Below are positions 40,747-48,940 of a DNA stretch of 64,000 nt, one piece after another. The position numbers were made by a program, and so were the translations under genes. The stretch comes from Mycobacterium sp. 852014-50255_SCH5639931. GTDB taxonomy: Bacteria; Actinomycetota; Actinomycetes; Mycobacteriales; Mycobacteriaceae. Under the pieces are notes generated by a model that searched no databases, was not told where the DNA came from, and worked only from the letters and a program-made list of their open reading frames with translations. Within the stretch, counting starts at the first letter, position 1; the number at the start of each line of letters is the position of its first letter. The DNA lies in NCBI RefSeq assembly GCF_001665605.1, contig NZ_LZSV01000016.1:248001-312000 (forward strand), given 5' to 3'.

Positions 40747-41889
40747 ATGGTGGACAAGCGTCTCGAACTCGGCCTGCTCGGACCGCTGGAGATGCGCGTC
40801 GACGGCACGCTGGTGCCCCTGGGCACCCCCAAACAGCGGGCGGTGCTGGCCATGCTGCTGATGAACCGCAACAGTCCGGTGGGGGTGGACCGGCTCATCA
40901 CGGCCCTGTGGGACGACGAGCCGCCGTCGGGGGCGCGGGCCAGCATTCATTCCTACGTGTCCAACCTGCGTAAGCTGCTCAGCGGCGCCGGCATCGACCC
41001 GCGGGCGGTATTGGCCGCCGCGCCTCCCGGATACCGGCTCAACATCGCCGAAAACGATTGCGATCTTGGGCGGTTCATCGCCGAAAAGACGGCGGGCGTG
41101 CATGCCGCAGCCACGGGCAGATTCGAAGAGGCCAGCCAGCACTTGGCGGCGGCGTTGGCGCAGTGGCGGGGGCCAGTGCTCGAGGACCTGCGCGAGTTCC
41201 AGTTCGTCGACACCTTCGCCACTTCCCTTGTCGAGGAGAAGATCCTGGTCCATGGCGCGAAGGCGGAGGCCGAAATCGCTTGCGGGCGTGCGTTCGCCGT
41301 GATCACGGAGCTGGAGGTGCTGACCGCGGAACATCCCTACCGCGAGCCGCTGTGGGCCCAATTGATCACGGCCTACTACCTGACCGACCGCCAATCGGAC
41401 GCGTTGGCCGCCTACCGCCGCGTCAAAACCACTCTGGCCGACGACCTGGGAATCGATCCGGGACCGACACTGCGGTCGCTCAATGAGCAGATCCTGCGGC
41501 AGGAACCGCTAGACGTGAAGCGAACCGCCAAGACCGCCGCCGTCGATACGGTCACTGTCCTCGAACAGCACACGATGGTGTCCGGCCAGCAGGCCATCGC
41601 ATATCTGCACGAGCTCTCGGGACGCAGCTATCCGCTGCGAGCGGCGGCGACCCGCATCGGGCGGCTCGGCGACAACGACATCGTCCTCGACAGCCCCAAA
41701 GTCAGCCGCCACCATGCGGTCATCGTCGACACGGGCACCAGCTTCATCATCAACGACCTCCGCTCGTCCAACGGGGTGCATGTGCAGCATGAGCGAATCC
41801 GCTCCGCTGCCACGCTGCGCGACGGCGACCACGTCCGCATCTGCGACCACGAATTCACGTTCCAGATCGCGGCGGACGGCGAGAGCTAG
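40747..41889 (+). CDS. embR: Transcription regulator EmbR (SARP-type with FHA domain)
   Basis: A 380-residue regulator, counterpart of Rv1267c. Domains are an OmpR-type winged helix (1-100, LGPLEMRVDGTLVPLG, SIHSYVSNLRKLL), a bacterial transcriptional activation domain (~100-260, TPR-like) and a FHA domain (~300-375, RIGRLGDNDIVLDSPKVSRHH and SSNGVHV). The FHA residues bind phosphothreonine. EmbR activates arabinan synthesis genes (emb) in M. tuberculosis and is a PknH substrate. A GGAAGGA ribosome site precedes the ATG. PknH lies 175 bp downstream on the same strand. Confidence 0.93.
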   Translation: MVDKRLELGLLGPLEMRVDGTLVPLGTPKQRAVLAMLLMNRNSPVGVDRLITALWDDEPPSGARASIHSYVSNLRKLLSGAGIDPRAVLAAAPPGYRLNIAENDCDLGRFIAEKTAGVHAAATGRFEEASQHLAAALAQWRGPVLEDLREFQFVDTFATSLVEEKILVHGAKAEAEIACGRAFAVITELEVLTAEHPYREPLWAQLITAYYLTDRQSDALAAYRRVKTTLADDLGIDPGPTLRSLNEQILRQEPLDVKRTAKTAAVDTVTVLEQHTMVSGQQAIAYLHELSGRSYPLRAAATRIGRLGDNDIVLDSPKVSRHHAVIVDTGTSFIINDLRSSNGVHVQHERIRSAATLRDGDHVRICDHEFTFQIAADGES

Positions 41890-42064
41890 CCATTCGGCCG
41901 GGCTTCATCGCGCCGAGGGCGCCGGGCTAATCGCGTGATTGTCGTGCGTCGGACTGGGCGGAGGCTTACGGTCATGGTTGCTGGGTCATGGGGTTGCGGC
42001 TGACCCGTGCGCCCGGCAATTGTTGGGTGTCGATGGTGTGGTGGCTGGGTGTGAAGGATCGGCG

Positions 42065-43846
42065 ATGAGTGACGAGCAGGTCTCGCGGGCGGGGACGGAA
42101 TTTGGGCCTTATCACCTAAAGCGGCTGCTGGGCCGGGGTGGGATGGGGGAGGTTTACGAGGCCGAGCACACCGTCAAGGAGTGGACGGTGGCGGTCAAGC
42201 TGCTCTCGGAGACCTTCAGCAAGGACCCGGTGTTTCGGGAGCGGATGAAACGTGAAGCCCGCACCGCCGGTCGTTTGCAGGAGCCGCACGTGGTGCCCAT
42301 CCACGACTACGGCGAAATCGATGGGCAGATGTTCTTGGAGATGCGCTTGATCGAGGGCACCGACCTAGACAGTGTGCTCAAACGCTTTGGCCCGCTGGCC
42401 CCGCCGCGCGCGGTGGCCATCATCACCCAGATCGCCTCGGCGCTCGATGCCGCCCACGCCGCCGGGGTGATGCACCGCGACGTCAAACCGCAGAACATCC
42501 TGGTCACCCGCGACGACTTCGCCTATCTGGTCGACTTCGGCATCGCCAGCGCCACCACCGACGAGAAGCTCACCCAGTTGGGCACCGCGGTCGGCACCTG
42601 GAAATACATGGCGCCCGAACGGTTTTCCAATGCCGAAGTCACCTACCGCGCCGACATCTACGCGCTGGCTTGCGTGCTCTACGAATGCCTCACCGGCTCG
42701 CCGCCCTACACATCCAGCAGCGCGGGTGCACTGGTGACCGCCCACACCATGAACCCCATCCCCCAGCCCACCGCGCTGCGCCCAGGCATCCCCAAGGGCT
42801 TCGACGCGGTGGTCACCCGCGGGATGGCCAAGAAACCCGAGGACCGCTACGCCAGCGCCGGCGACCTGGCCCTGGCCGCTCACGACGCACTCAGCGACCC
42901 CGACCAAGACCACGCCGCCACGATCTTGCGCCGCAGCCAAGAAGCCACCCTGCCGGGCACCGTCATGGCGCCTCCCCCGCCGCCACCGGGTCGGGCGGCC
43001 ACTACCCCGCCACCGTCGCCGGGCCAGAATTCACCGACACCCACCCCGGCGCCCGGCTCGACTCCGGTTCCCGCGCAAGGCGCCCCGCCCTGGCGGCCCG
43101 ACAGCGGGCCCATCCCTGCCGCCGCCCAGCCCCCGGTCACGCCCGCCTATTACCAAGCCGCCAACGCCAATTGGGGCAGTGCACCACAACAATTCAGCGG
43201 CCCACCCGCCTGGAATCAACCCCCACCGAGGCGACGCAACCCCTGGCCCATCGTCGCCGCGGTCGCCGCGCTGGTGATCGTCGTCGTGCTGGCCGCCGTG
43301 GGCATCGCGATATTCATGGGAGGCGACGACAACAGTCCGCAGGCGAACCGCACGTCGACGACGACCACCACCACCAGGACCGTCCCCACCACGACAACCA
43401 CCCGGCCCGCCAACGCGCAGAGCAAGTTGCTGGGCATGCTGCCCGCCGGGTATCCCAGTGGCGCTTGCACGCCCGCGACCCCTAAGTCCAACAGCATTTG
43501 GGTGAATGCGCTGGCCATGGTCGACTGCGACCAGAACACCAATCAGGGCGGCCCATCCCGCGCGGTCTACGGCCTGTTCGCCGATGCGAACGTGCTCAAG
43601 AAGGCGTTCGACGACGACGTCGCCGCGGTGCAGCTGATGAATTGTCCCGGAGCCGGGGCGTCACCGGATGGCTGGCACCACGACAGCACGCCGTCGGTGA
43701 CCGCGGGCATGATCGCGTGCGGCACCTATAAGGACCACCCCAACGTGATATGGACCAACGAGGCGAAACTCATGCTCTGTGACGTCTACGGGGACCCCCC
43801 GGCCATCGAGGACCTGCATACCTGGTGGACCAATTACGGTGGCTGA
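42065..43846 (+). CDS. pknH: Serine/threonine protein kinase PknH
   Basis: A 593-residue membrane kinase (counterpart of Rv1266c, 626 residues). The kinase domain (~12-275) has GRGGMGEVYEAEH, VAVKLL, HRDVKPQN (~137) and DFGIASATTDEKLTQLG. A Pro/Ala-rich linker (~300-385) leads to a transmembrane helix (PWPIVAAVAALVIVVVLAAV, ~394-413). The extracellular domain (~440-593) is the PknH-type sensor with four Cys for disulfides. A Thr-rich segment (TTTTTT ... TTTTT, ~425-440) follows the membrane helix. ATG 42065 has GAAGGA upstream; the reading frame begins earlier without a ribosome site. EmbR is its likely substrate. Confidence 0.92.
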   Translation: MSDEQVSRAGTEFGPYHLKRLLGRGGMGEVYEAEHTVKEWTVAVKLLSETFSKDPVFRERMKREARTAGRLQEPHVVPIHDYGEIDGQMFLEMRLIEGTDLDSVLKRFGPLAPPRAVAIITQIASALDAAHAAGVMHRDVKPQNILVTRDDFAYLVDFGIASATTDEKLTQLGTAVGTWKYMAPERFSNAEVTYRADIYALACVLYECLTGSPPYTSSSAGALVTAHTMNPIPQPTALRPGIPKGFDAVVTRGMAKKPEDRYASAGDLALAAHDALSDPDQDHAATILRRSQEATLPGTVMAPPPPPPGRAATTPPPSPGQNSPTPTPAPGSTPVPAQGAPPWRPDSGPIPAAAQPPVTPAYYQAANANWGSAPQQFSGPPAWNQPPPRRRNPWPIVAAVAALVIVVVLAAVGIAIFMGGDDNSPQANRTSTTTTTTRTVPTTTTTRPANAQSKLLGMLPAGYPSGACTPATPKSNSIWVNALAMVDCDQNTNQGGPSRAVYGLFADANVLKKAFDDDVAAVQLMNCPGAGASPDGWHHDSTPSVTAGMIACGTYKDHPNVIWTNEAKLMLCDVYGDPPAIEDLHTWWTNYGG

Positions 43847-43862
43847 GCGGATCCAAATCCGC
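43847..43862. terminator. Hairpin after pknH
   Basis: GCGGAT (43847-43852) / ATCCGC (43857-43862) with a CCAA loop, immediately after the pknH stop. It lies 20 bases before the stop of the convergent downstream gene, so it can act on both strands. Confidence 0.55.
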
Positions 43863-43882
43863 AGCCGCGCTGCACCTTTGAA

Positions 43883-44464
43883 TTACGACTGAAGGTCGGG
43901 GCCCTCGGCGCGCAGATCGTCGACTGCCGACATGGCGCTACGCAACTTGGCCAACCATTCCTCGGCATGTTCGCCGACGAGCTTGACCGACCACGCGAGC
44001 GCGTCCGCGCGGGACCGGGCGACGCCGGCGTCAACCAATGTGTCGAGCACCTGCCGTTCCGGTTGCTTCAAGCGCGTCATCACCGGTACTGCGATGTGAG
44101 TGAAGAGGATTCGCTCCGCGCCGGTGCTGGAGCCGACCTCGACCCCCCAGGAGACCTTGCGACCGTAGCGATCCTGCGCCTCGTCGGCGATTCGCATTCG
44201 CTCCGAACGGGTTTCCTCGCGGAACCGCGATGCGCGTCCTTCCGCGCGCGCCTCGGTCTCTCTCTCCGAGCCCTGCGGTTCGGGCAGTCTTCCGATGACC
44301 GTGATTTCTTCGCGGTCGACGATGACCGTCGGGTCGCCGTCGAACCAGCTTTCGGGCAGGCGCCCGGCGAACCATTCGGCGGCGTCGCTCGCGTCGGGTC
44401 GCTGTGCCTGCTGCCAGCCGCCGGGGCGGCCGTAGCGCCGGCCGTGGGCGTGGTGCGATTTCAT
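43883..44464 (-). CDS. Conserved hypothetical protein (Rv1265 position)
   Basis: A 193-residue soluble, charged protein. A Gly/His/Arg-rich start (MKSHHAHGRRYGRPGGWQ) leads to DASDAAEWFAGRLPESW, a beta-like region (PTVIVDREEITVIGRLPEP) and an Arg/Glu-rich helix (GRASRFREETRSERMRIADEAQDRYGRKVSWG). The C-terminal half is helical, with SRADALAWSVKLVGEHAEEWLAKL. It lies in the position of Rv1265 next to the adenylate cyclase. No catalytic motif is seen, and a DNA-binding role is only a guess. An 8-bp direct repeat lies just before its ATG. Confidence 0.72.
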   Translation of the reverse strand: MKSHHAHGRRYGRPGGWQQAQRPDASDAAEWFAGRLPESWFDGDPTVIVDREEITVIGRLPEPQGSERETEARAEGRASRFREETRSERMRIADEAQDRYGRKVSWGVEVGSSTGAERILFTHIAVPVMTRLKQPERQVLDTLVDAGVARSRADALAWSVKLVGEHAEEWLAKLRSAMSAVDDLRAEGPDLQS

Positions 44465-44481
44465 AATTACATGATTACATC
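44465..44481 (-). promoter_or_regulatory. Direct repeat at start of the Rv1265-position gene
   Basis: Two adjacent octamers ATTACATG (44466-44473) and ATTACATC (44474-44481) on the plus strand (minus strand GATGTAAT CATGTAAT), ending one base before the ATG. The AT-rich stretch stands out in the GC-rich surroundings. Each unit contains a -10-like TGTAAT, so it could be a promoter or operator. Inference only. Confidence 0.35.
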
Positions 44482-44746
44482 GTTGCACCGGTAATGGAAT
44501 GGCGTTCACCGCCGGCGAACGCAACCCCAGCGCCGGGCCGCGCGCGAAAGGTGCGTTCAAGTGCGGCCAACCCGTTGATATGGGCAGTTCAAAGTTGTAT
44601 TTTTGGTAGCGAAGCAGGCCCGGAAACGACCAATTCTCAAGCGCCGGATGTCAGGGTAGAAAACCGGCCGCGTAGGACCCGCGCATGACGGAGCCCAACG
44701 CCCCCTAGCGTCGTCCGGGCCTGCCCATGTCCGCAGGATTTCCCGG

Positions 44747-45892
44747 TCAGTCACCGCCAGAACCGTCCCCGCGGCGGATCCGGAAGAGCTTGACCTCGTT
44801 CTTGATGCCCTTGAGGCGGCGGGCACCGGCGAACGACCCATCGAATGTGCCGGCGTCGCCGATCGCCTCCCAGACCGAGTCCGCCGCCAGCACTGTGCCG
44901 GGGCGCGCCACACTCGTGACCCGGCTCGCGACGTTGACCGGGCTGCCGAACCAGTCACCGGCCCGGCTCACCGCCATGCCGGAGGCCACCCCCGCTCGCA
45001 GCCGAGGAAAGTCGGCGTCGGTGTCGATGGTGTCCACGAGCTTCACCACGACGTCGAGCATCGGCAGCGGGTCGGGGCAGACGAACATGACCGCGTCGCC
45101 GATCGTCTTGATGAATCGCACGGGCGGGACGGTGATGTCACGGGCCAGGACCGCCAGCCGGTTGGCCAGGTGGCCCAGCTCCTCCGCCGACACCGCTTCG
45201 CCGATCCGGGTGAAGCCGACGAGGTCGGCGAAGGCCACCGTGATCTGACGCGCTCCCGGCAGCGGCTGGCCGGCGGCGCGCTCGGCGGCATTGACCGCTT
45301 CGGTCTCCATCATGTGGCGCAGCTGCATGAACATCATGTGCTGCAGCAGCGGGCCGAGTTCGGGCGCGATCTGGCTGACTAATGCCTTTGACGCCTTGGC
45401 GATTTCCAGTTCGGTGGCCCCGGGCCGCATGATCGCCGACAGCGCCGAGTAGCGCATGACCTCGGCAGCGCGTGACAGGCCTTCGGTGAGCACCCGGACG
45501 ACGAGCACCACCTGCTCGGGATCGAGGCCCAGCTCGACGAAACGCTCGGCGGCGGCGGCGGCCTCACCGTCGGCGCGCATGTGGATGACCGCATCGGGGT
45601 CGTCGACTCTGGCCAGACCGATCGCGCGCTGGATCTGTTGCAACCGCCCGAGGTCGATGCCGTGGGCCTCGCTGATCTCCCGGGCCGACACGTAGGTGCC
45701 GTCGTCACCGATGAGGTGGCGGGTTGCCAGCAACAGCGGCGGATTGGTCGTCCTGATCTCGTCGGGCGTGATGCCCTGCTCGAGCAGCCACTCCACCAAT
45801 TCGGCCCGTTCGGCGCGTGCGCTGCCCTCAAGTCCGTCGAGCAGGTCCTCGTCCACTTCGCCAACGTACAACGGGCGTCGATCGCGAGCCAT
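44747..45892 (-). CDS. Adenylate cyclase, Rv1264-type (pH-sensing, class III)
   Basis: A 381-residue class III cyclase. The N-terminal ~200 residues form the regulatory domain ([49 protein letters not shown]). This domain makes the M. tuberculosis enzyme acid-activated. The C-terminal ~180 residues are catalytic, with metal residues in FADLVGFT and [15 protein letters not shown] holds the Asn-Arg pair and LKGIKNEV lies near the end. ATG 45892 is used; the frame stays open upstream over the divergent gene. Only 11 bases separate its start from the divergent glycosylase start at 45904. Cytosolic; output is cAMP. Confidence 0.92.
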   Translation of the reverse strand: MARDRRPLYVGEVDEDLLDGLEGSARAERAELVEWLLEQGITPDEIRTTNPPLLLATRHLIGDDGTYVSAREISEAHGIDLGRLQQIQRAIGLARVDDPDAVIHMRADGEAAAAAERFVELGLDPEQVVLVVRVLTEGLSRAAEVMRYSALSAIMRPGATELEIAKASKALVSQIAPELGPLLQHMMFMQLRHMMETEAVNAAERAAGQPLPGARQITVAFADLVGFTRIGEAVSAEELGHLANRLAVLARDITVPPVRFIKTIGDAVMFVCPDPLPMLDVVVKLVDTIDTDADFPRLRAGVASGMAVSRAGDWFGSPVNVASRVTSVARPGTVLAADSVWEAIGDAGTFDGSFAGARRLKGIKNEVKLFRIRRGDGSGGD

Positions 45893-45903
45893 GATGGAGA
45901 GCG

Positions 45904-46440
45904 ATGAGCGCACCACTGCTGCGGGGATTCCCGCCGATCGTCGATGAGCACGCGAGTGTCCTGATCCTGGGGTCGTTTCCGAGCGCACAATCCCTGGCGG
46001 TCGGTCAGTACTACGGCAACCCCCGAAATGCGTTCTGGCCGATCACCGGCGAGCTGTTCGGGTTCGACGCGACGGCGCCGTACGAATCACGGCTGGCCGC
46101 GCTGCAATCGGCGGGCGTGGCCCTCTGGGACGTGTTGCGCGCATGCCGCCGCGCCGGCAGCGCGGATGCGTCAATCGAGCCGAAAAGCTTGGCGGTCAAC
46201 GACTTCGGTGGACTGTTCGCGCGGTACCCAACGATCGCGCGGGTCTACTTCAACGGCGCCAAGGCCGCGGAGCTGTACCGCAGGCTCGCCGAGGTCGACG
46301 AGCGCGTCGAGTACCGGCGGCTGCCGTCGACGAGCCCGGCCCACGCCGTCCGGCCGGGTGCCAAACTGGCCGCGTGGCGCGAGATCGCGTCGATCGCGAG
46401 CGCGGCGAAGCCGGGCGAAGCGGGTCGGCGCAATCGATGA
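45904..46440 (+). CDS. Hypoxanthine-DNA-glycosylase-like protein (UDG superfamily)
   Basis: A 178-residue protein of the uracil-DNA-glycosylase superfamily. The motif [24 protein letters not shown] (residues ~19-42) and the C-terminal LPSTSPAHA match the DNA-deoxyinosine/hypoxanthine glycosylase group (family 6). It would excise deaminated bases. The last ~17 residues ([16 protein letters not shown]) are encoded by the repeat at 46387-46498, including the stop. The original C-terminus may therefore have been extended by the repeat. It is divergent from the adenylate cyclase. Confidence 0.82.
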   Translation: MSAPLLRGFPPIVDEHASVLILGSFPSAQSLAVGQYYGNPRNAFWPITGELFGFDATAPYESRLAALQSAGVALWDVLRACRRAGSADASIEPKSLAVNDFGGLFARYPTIARVYFNGAKAAELYRRLAEVDERVEYRRLPSTSPAHAVRPGAKLAAWREIASIASAAKPGEAGRRNR

Positions 46441-46518
46441 CCGCGTCGATCGCGAGCGCGGCGAAGCCGGGCGAAGCGGGTCGGCGCAATCGATCGGGTC
46501 GGCGCAATCGATGAGGCG
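46387..46518. repeat. Two tandem copies of a 56-bp hairpin repeat plus a partial copy
   Basis: Copy 1 starts 46387 and copy 2 starts 46443, followed by a partial third ending with CGGGTCGGCGCAATCGATGA. Each unit has GATCGCGAGCGCGGCGAAGCCGGGCGAAGCGGG. The hairpin loop is GGC-GAA-GCC, with flanking GAT/ATC pairing. It is clearly related to the 55-bp repeat at 18016-18125 (GATCGC[A/G]AGCGCGGCG[T/A]AGCCGGGCG). The end of the glycosylase gene is inside copy 1. Confidence 0.85.
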
Positions 46519-46524
46519 CAGCCC

Positions 46525-47916
46525 TTATGACACCGGCGGTTGCCGGTGTGCCCACGGCCTGGCGGATTCGATCTGCGCCGCGAGCGACAACAGCGTCGCT
46601 TCGTCGTACGGCCGGCCCACCAGCTGCACGGCGATCGGCAGGCCGTCACCGTCGAAATCCCACGGCACGGCCGCCGCAGGCTGTCCGGTCAGATTCCAGA
46701 CCTGCTGGTAGGGCACCCGCTGCGCCACCGCCAGCAGCGTCCATACCGCGCCGCGGCGCTGGTAGGCACCGATGCGGGATGGGCCCGTCGCGTTGCCGGG
46801 CGTGACGACGACATCGACGTCGTCGAAGATCGCTTGGATCCGCGCGGCCGCCGCCGGCTCCGCGTCGCGAAGGGCGGTCATCCGGCGGTCCGAGAAGAAC
46901 GAACCGGCGCGCGCCAGGTTGCGGGTGCGCGCTTCGAGACGTTCAGGGTGAGCCAGTGAATCGGCGTCGTCACTGATACCGCGCAGGTAGCGGGGCAGGT
47001 AATTGGTCATGATGGCCGATGGCGGATAGTCGGGGTCGGCGGTGATCACGTCATGCCCCAGATCGCGCAGCAACGCGCCGGCCTGTTCGACCGCCGTGAG
47101 TTCATGCTTGCCGATCCTGACGGGCAGCGGGGTTGGCGACTTGGTGCTCAAGGCAATTCGCAGCTTGCCGGGGTGACGCGTCGCCGCGGCCACGAACTCC
47201 CCCTCGGGCCCCGGCACGGTCGACGTCGCATCGAGGAAAAGAGCCGCGTCCAGCACCGACCGGGCGAGCGGGCCGTTGACACTCAGCCCGTGCCACGCAT
47301 CGTCATGCGGCTCCAACGACACCCGATCCCGTTGTGGTTTGACACCGAACAGGCCGCACCAGATCGCCGGGATGCGAATCGACCCGCCACCGTCGGACCC
47401 CAGCGCCAGCGGAGCGAGTCCGGCGGCCACCGCGGCGGCGCTACCGCCACTGCTGCCGCCCGGAGTGCGCCGGGGATTCCAGGGGTTGCGGGTCGCACCG
47501 AACGTCAGCGATTCGGTGTAGGGAAACATCATCAGCTCGGGCACATTGGTTTTGCCGAGGATGACGGCGCCCGCGGCGCGTAGCCGGCGGACCACCTCCG
47601 CGTCGGAGGTCGCGGCGGTGCGATGTCCGCCACTGCCGTAGGTCGTCACCTCGCCGGCGACGTCGACATCGTCTTTGATCGCGATCGGCACCCCGAGCAG
47701 CGGGAGCCGCTCGCCGGCGGCGAGGCGGTCCTGCGCGACGGCGGCCTCGTAGCGCGCGCTGTCCGAGAGCACCACGCGATAGCAGCGCAGCTGGCTGTCC
47801 AGCCGCGCGATCCGTTCCAGGTAGATTTCGAGCAGCTCGGGCGCGGTCAGTTTGCCGTCGGCCAGCATTCGTGCCTGAGCGGCCGCGCCGGCAAAGGCCA
47901 CGTCGCGAGCGTCCAC
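46525..47916 (-). CDS. amiB2: Amidase
   Basis: A 463-residue amidase-signature enzyme (counterpart of Rv1263, 462 residues). The Ser-cisSer-Lys triad is visible: Lys in VPIAIKDDVDVAG, Ser in GGSSGGSAAAVAAGL (two Gly-Ser repeats), and the catalytic Ser in LALGSDGGGSIRIPA. It hydrolyses amides of unknown identity in the cytosol. The GTG at 47916 gives VDARDVAFAGAAAQAR and matches the family length; the frame runs on further upstream over the HIT gene. It is convergent with the glycosylase gene. Confidence 0.92.
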   Translation of the reverse strand: MDARDVAFAGAAAQARMLADGKLTAPELLEIYLERIARLDSQLRCYRVVLSDSARYEAAVAQDRLAAGERLPLLGVPIAIKDDVDVAGEVTTYGSGGHRTAATSDAEVVRRLRAAGAVILGKTNVPELMMFPYTESLTFGATRNPWNPRRTPGGSSGGSAAAVAAGLAPLALGSDGGGSIRIPAIWCGLFGVKPQRDRVSLEPHDDAWHGLSVNGPLARSVLDAALFLDATSTVPGPEGEFVAAATRHPGKLRIALSTKSPTPLPVRIGKHELTAVEQAGALLRDLGHDVITADPDYPPSAIMTNYLPRYLRGISDDADSLAHPERLEARTRNLARAGSFFSDRRMTALRDAEPAAAARIQAIFDDVDVVVTPGNATGPSRIGAYQRRGAVWTLLAVAQRVPYQQVWNLTGQPAAAVPWDFDGDGLPIAVQLVGRPYDEATLLSLAAQIESARPWAHRQPPVS

Positions 47917-47963
47917 TGCGGCAGCGTATCCCCCGCACCGGGCCGGCCAGTACCGTGGGCGAC

Positions 47964-48392
47964 ATGTCCTGCGTGTTCTGTGCGATCGTCGCCGGGGAGG
48001 CCCCGGCCATCCGGATCTATGAAGACGACGACTACTTGGCGATCCTCGACATCCGCCCATTCACCCGCGGACACACCCTGGTGATCCCCAAGGGGCACAG
48101 CGTGGATCTCACCGACACGCCACCAGAGACGCTGGCGGGGATGGTCACCATCGGCCAACGGATCGCCCGCGCCGCCCGCGCGACGGAGTTGGCCGACGCG
48201 ACCAACATCGCGATCAACGACGGCAGCGCCGCCTTCCAGACGGTGTTCCACATCCACCTGCACGTGCTGCCCCGGCGCAACGGCGACAAGCTGTCGGTCG
48301 CCAAGGGGATGCTGCTGCGGCGCGACCCCGACCGGGACGCCACCGCGGAAATCCTGCGCTCGGCCCTGGCCCGCATCGACGCCAGCCAGTAA
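47964..48392 (+). CDS. HIT-family hydrolase
   Basis: A 142-residue histidine-triad protein (counterpart of Rv1262c). N-terminal MSCVFCAIVAGEAPAI and C-terminal FHIHLHVLPR with the HxHxH triad define a nucleoside phosphoramidate/dinucleotide hydrolase. A TACCGT hexamer sits 7 bases before the ATG with no ribosome site, so leaderless expression is likely. It is divergent from amiB2 by 47 bp. Confidence 0.93.
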   Translation: MSCVFCAIVAGEAPAIRIYEDDDYLAILDIRPFTRGHTLVIPKGHSVDLTDTPPETLAGMVTIGQRIARAARATELADATNIAINDGSAAFQTVFHIHLHVLPRRNGDKLSVAKGMLLRRDPDRDATAEILRSALARIDASQ

Positions 48393-48402
48393 TACTGGGC
48401 GG

Positions 48403-48849
48403 ATGGCACTTCCGTCCTGGGTCGAGCAGCGGTTGCTGCCTCAGGTTCTGCGCGTACACGACACCGTCTATCGCAGCACGAACGGCTGGATCGGTCATCG
48501 CATGCTGCTGATACCCAGCCTGCTACTCCATACCGTGGGCGCCAAGACGGGCCAGGCGCGAACAGCGGCGCTCACCTATGCCCGGGACGGCGACGACTAC
48601 CTGATCGTCGCTTCCAAGGGGGGCGACCCGCGCGCCCCCGGCTGGTATCACAACCTGCGCAAGCATCCGGACGTGGAAATCAATGTCGGGCCAAGGCGTT
48701 TGGCGGTAACCGCCCGCGCGGTGCTGCCGGACGACCCCGATTACTCCCGGCTCTGGCAGATCGTCAATAAGAACAACGGCGACCGGTACACGGCCTACCA
48801 GCAGAAGACCTCGCGGCCGATTCCCGTCGTGGTACTCACGCGACGTTGA
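48403..48849 (+). CDS. F420-dependent nitroreductase-family (Ddn-like) protein
   Basis: A 148-residue split-barrel protein, counterpart of Rv1261c. Motifs are LLLHTVGAKTGQARTAALTYARDGDDYLIVASKGG and PGWYHNLRKHPDVEINVGPRRLAVTA, the usual Ddn/deazaflavin signature. It may reduce quinones or nitro compounds with F420H2; the physiological substrate is unknown. It starts 10 bases after the HIT stop and may share its promoter. A paralogue is at 11967-12467. Confidence 0.86.
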   Translation: MALPSWVEQRLLPQVLRVHDTVYRSTNGWIGHRMLLIPSLLLHTVGAKTGQARTAALTYARDGDDYLIVASKGGDPRAPGWYHNLRKHPDVEINVGPRRLAVTARAVLPDDPDYSRLWQIVNKNNGDRYTAYQQKTSRPIPVVVLTRR

Positions 48850-48940
48850 CCCTGAACCTGACGCGGAGGTTTATTCTCCACTAGCGCGCGGTGAACTCCT
48901 CGATGGCTCACCAAACGGCGCGGGATCGGCTGGAGCGGGT

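Noticed and set aside
43360..43420. Thr-rich repeat in pknH
   Set aside because: A low-complexity linker between membrane helix and sensor domain, in frame and typical of such kinases; not a separate repeat element.
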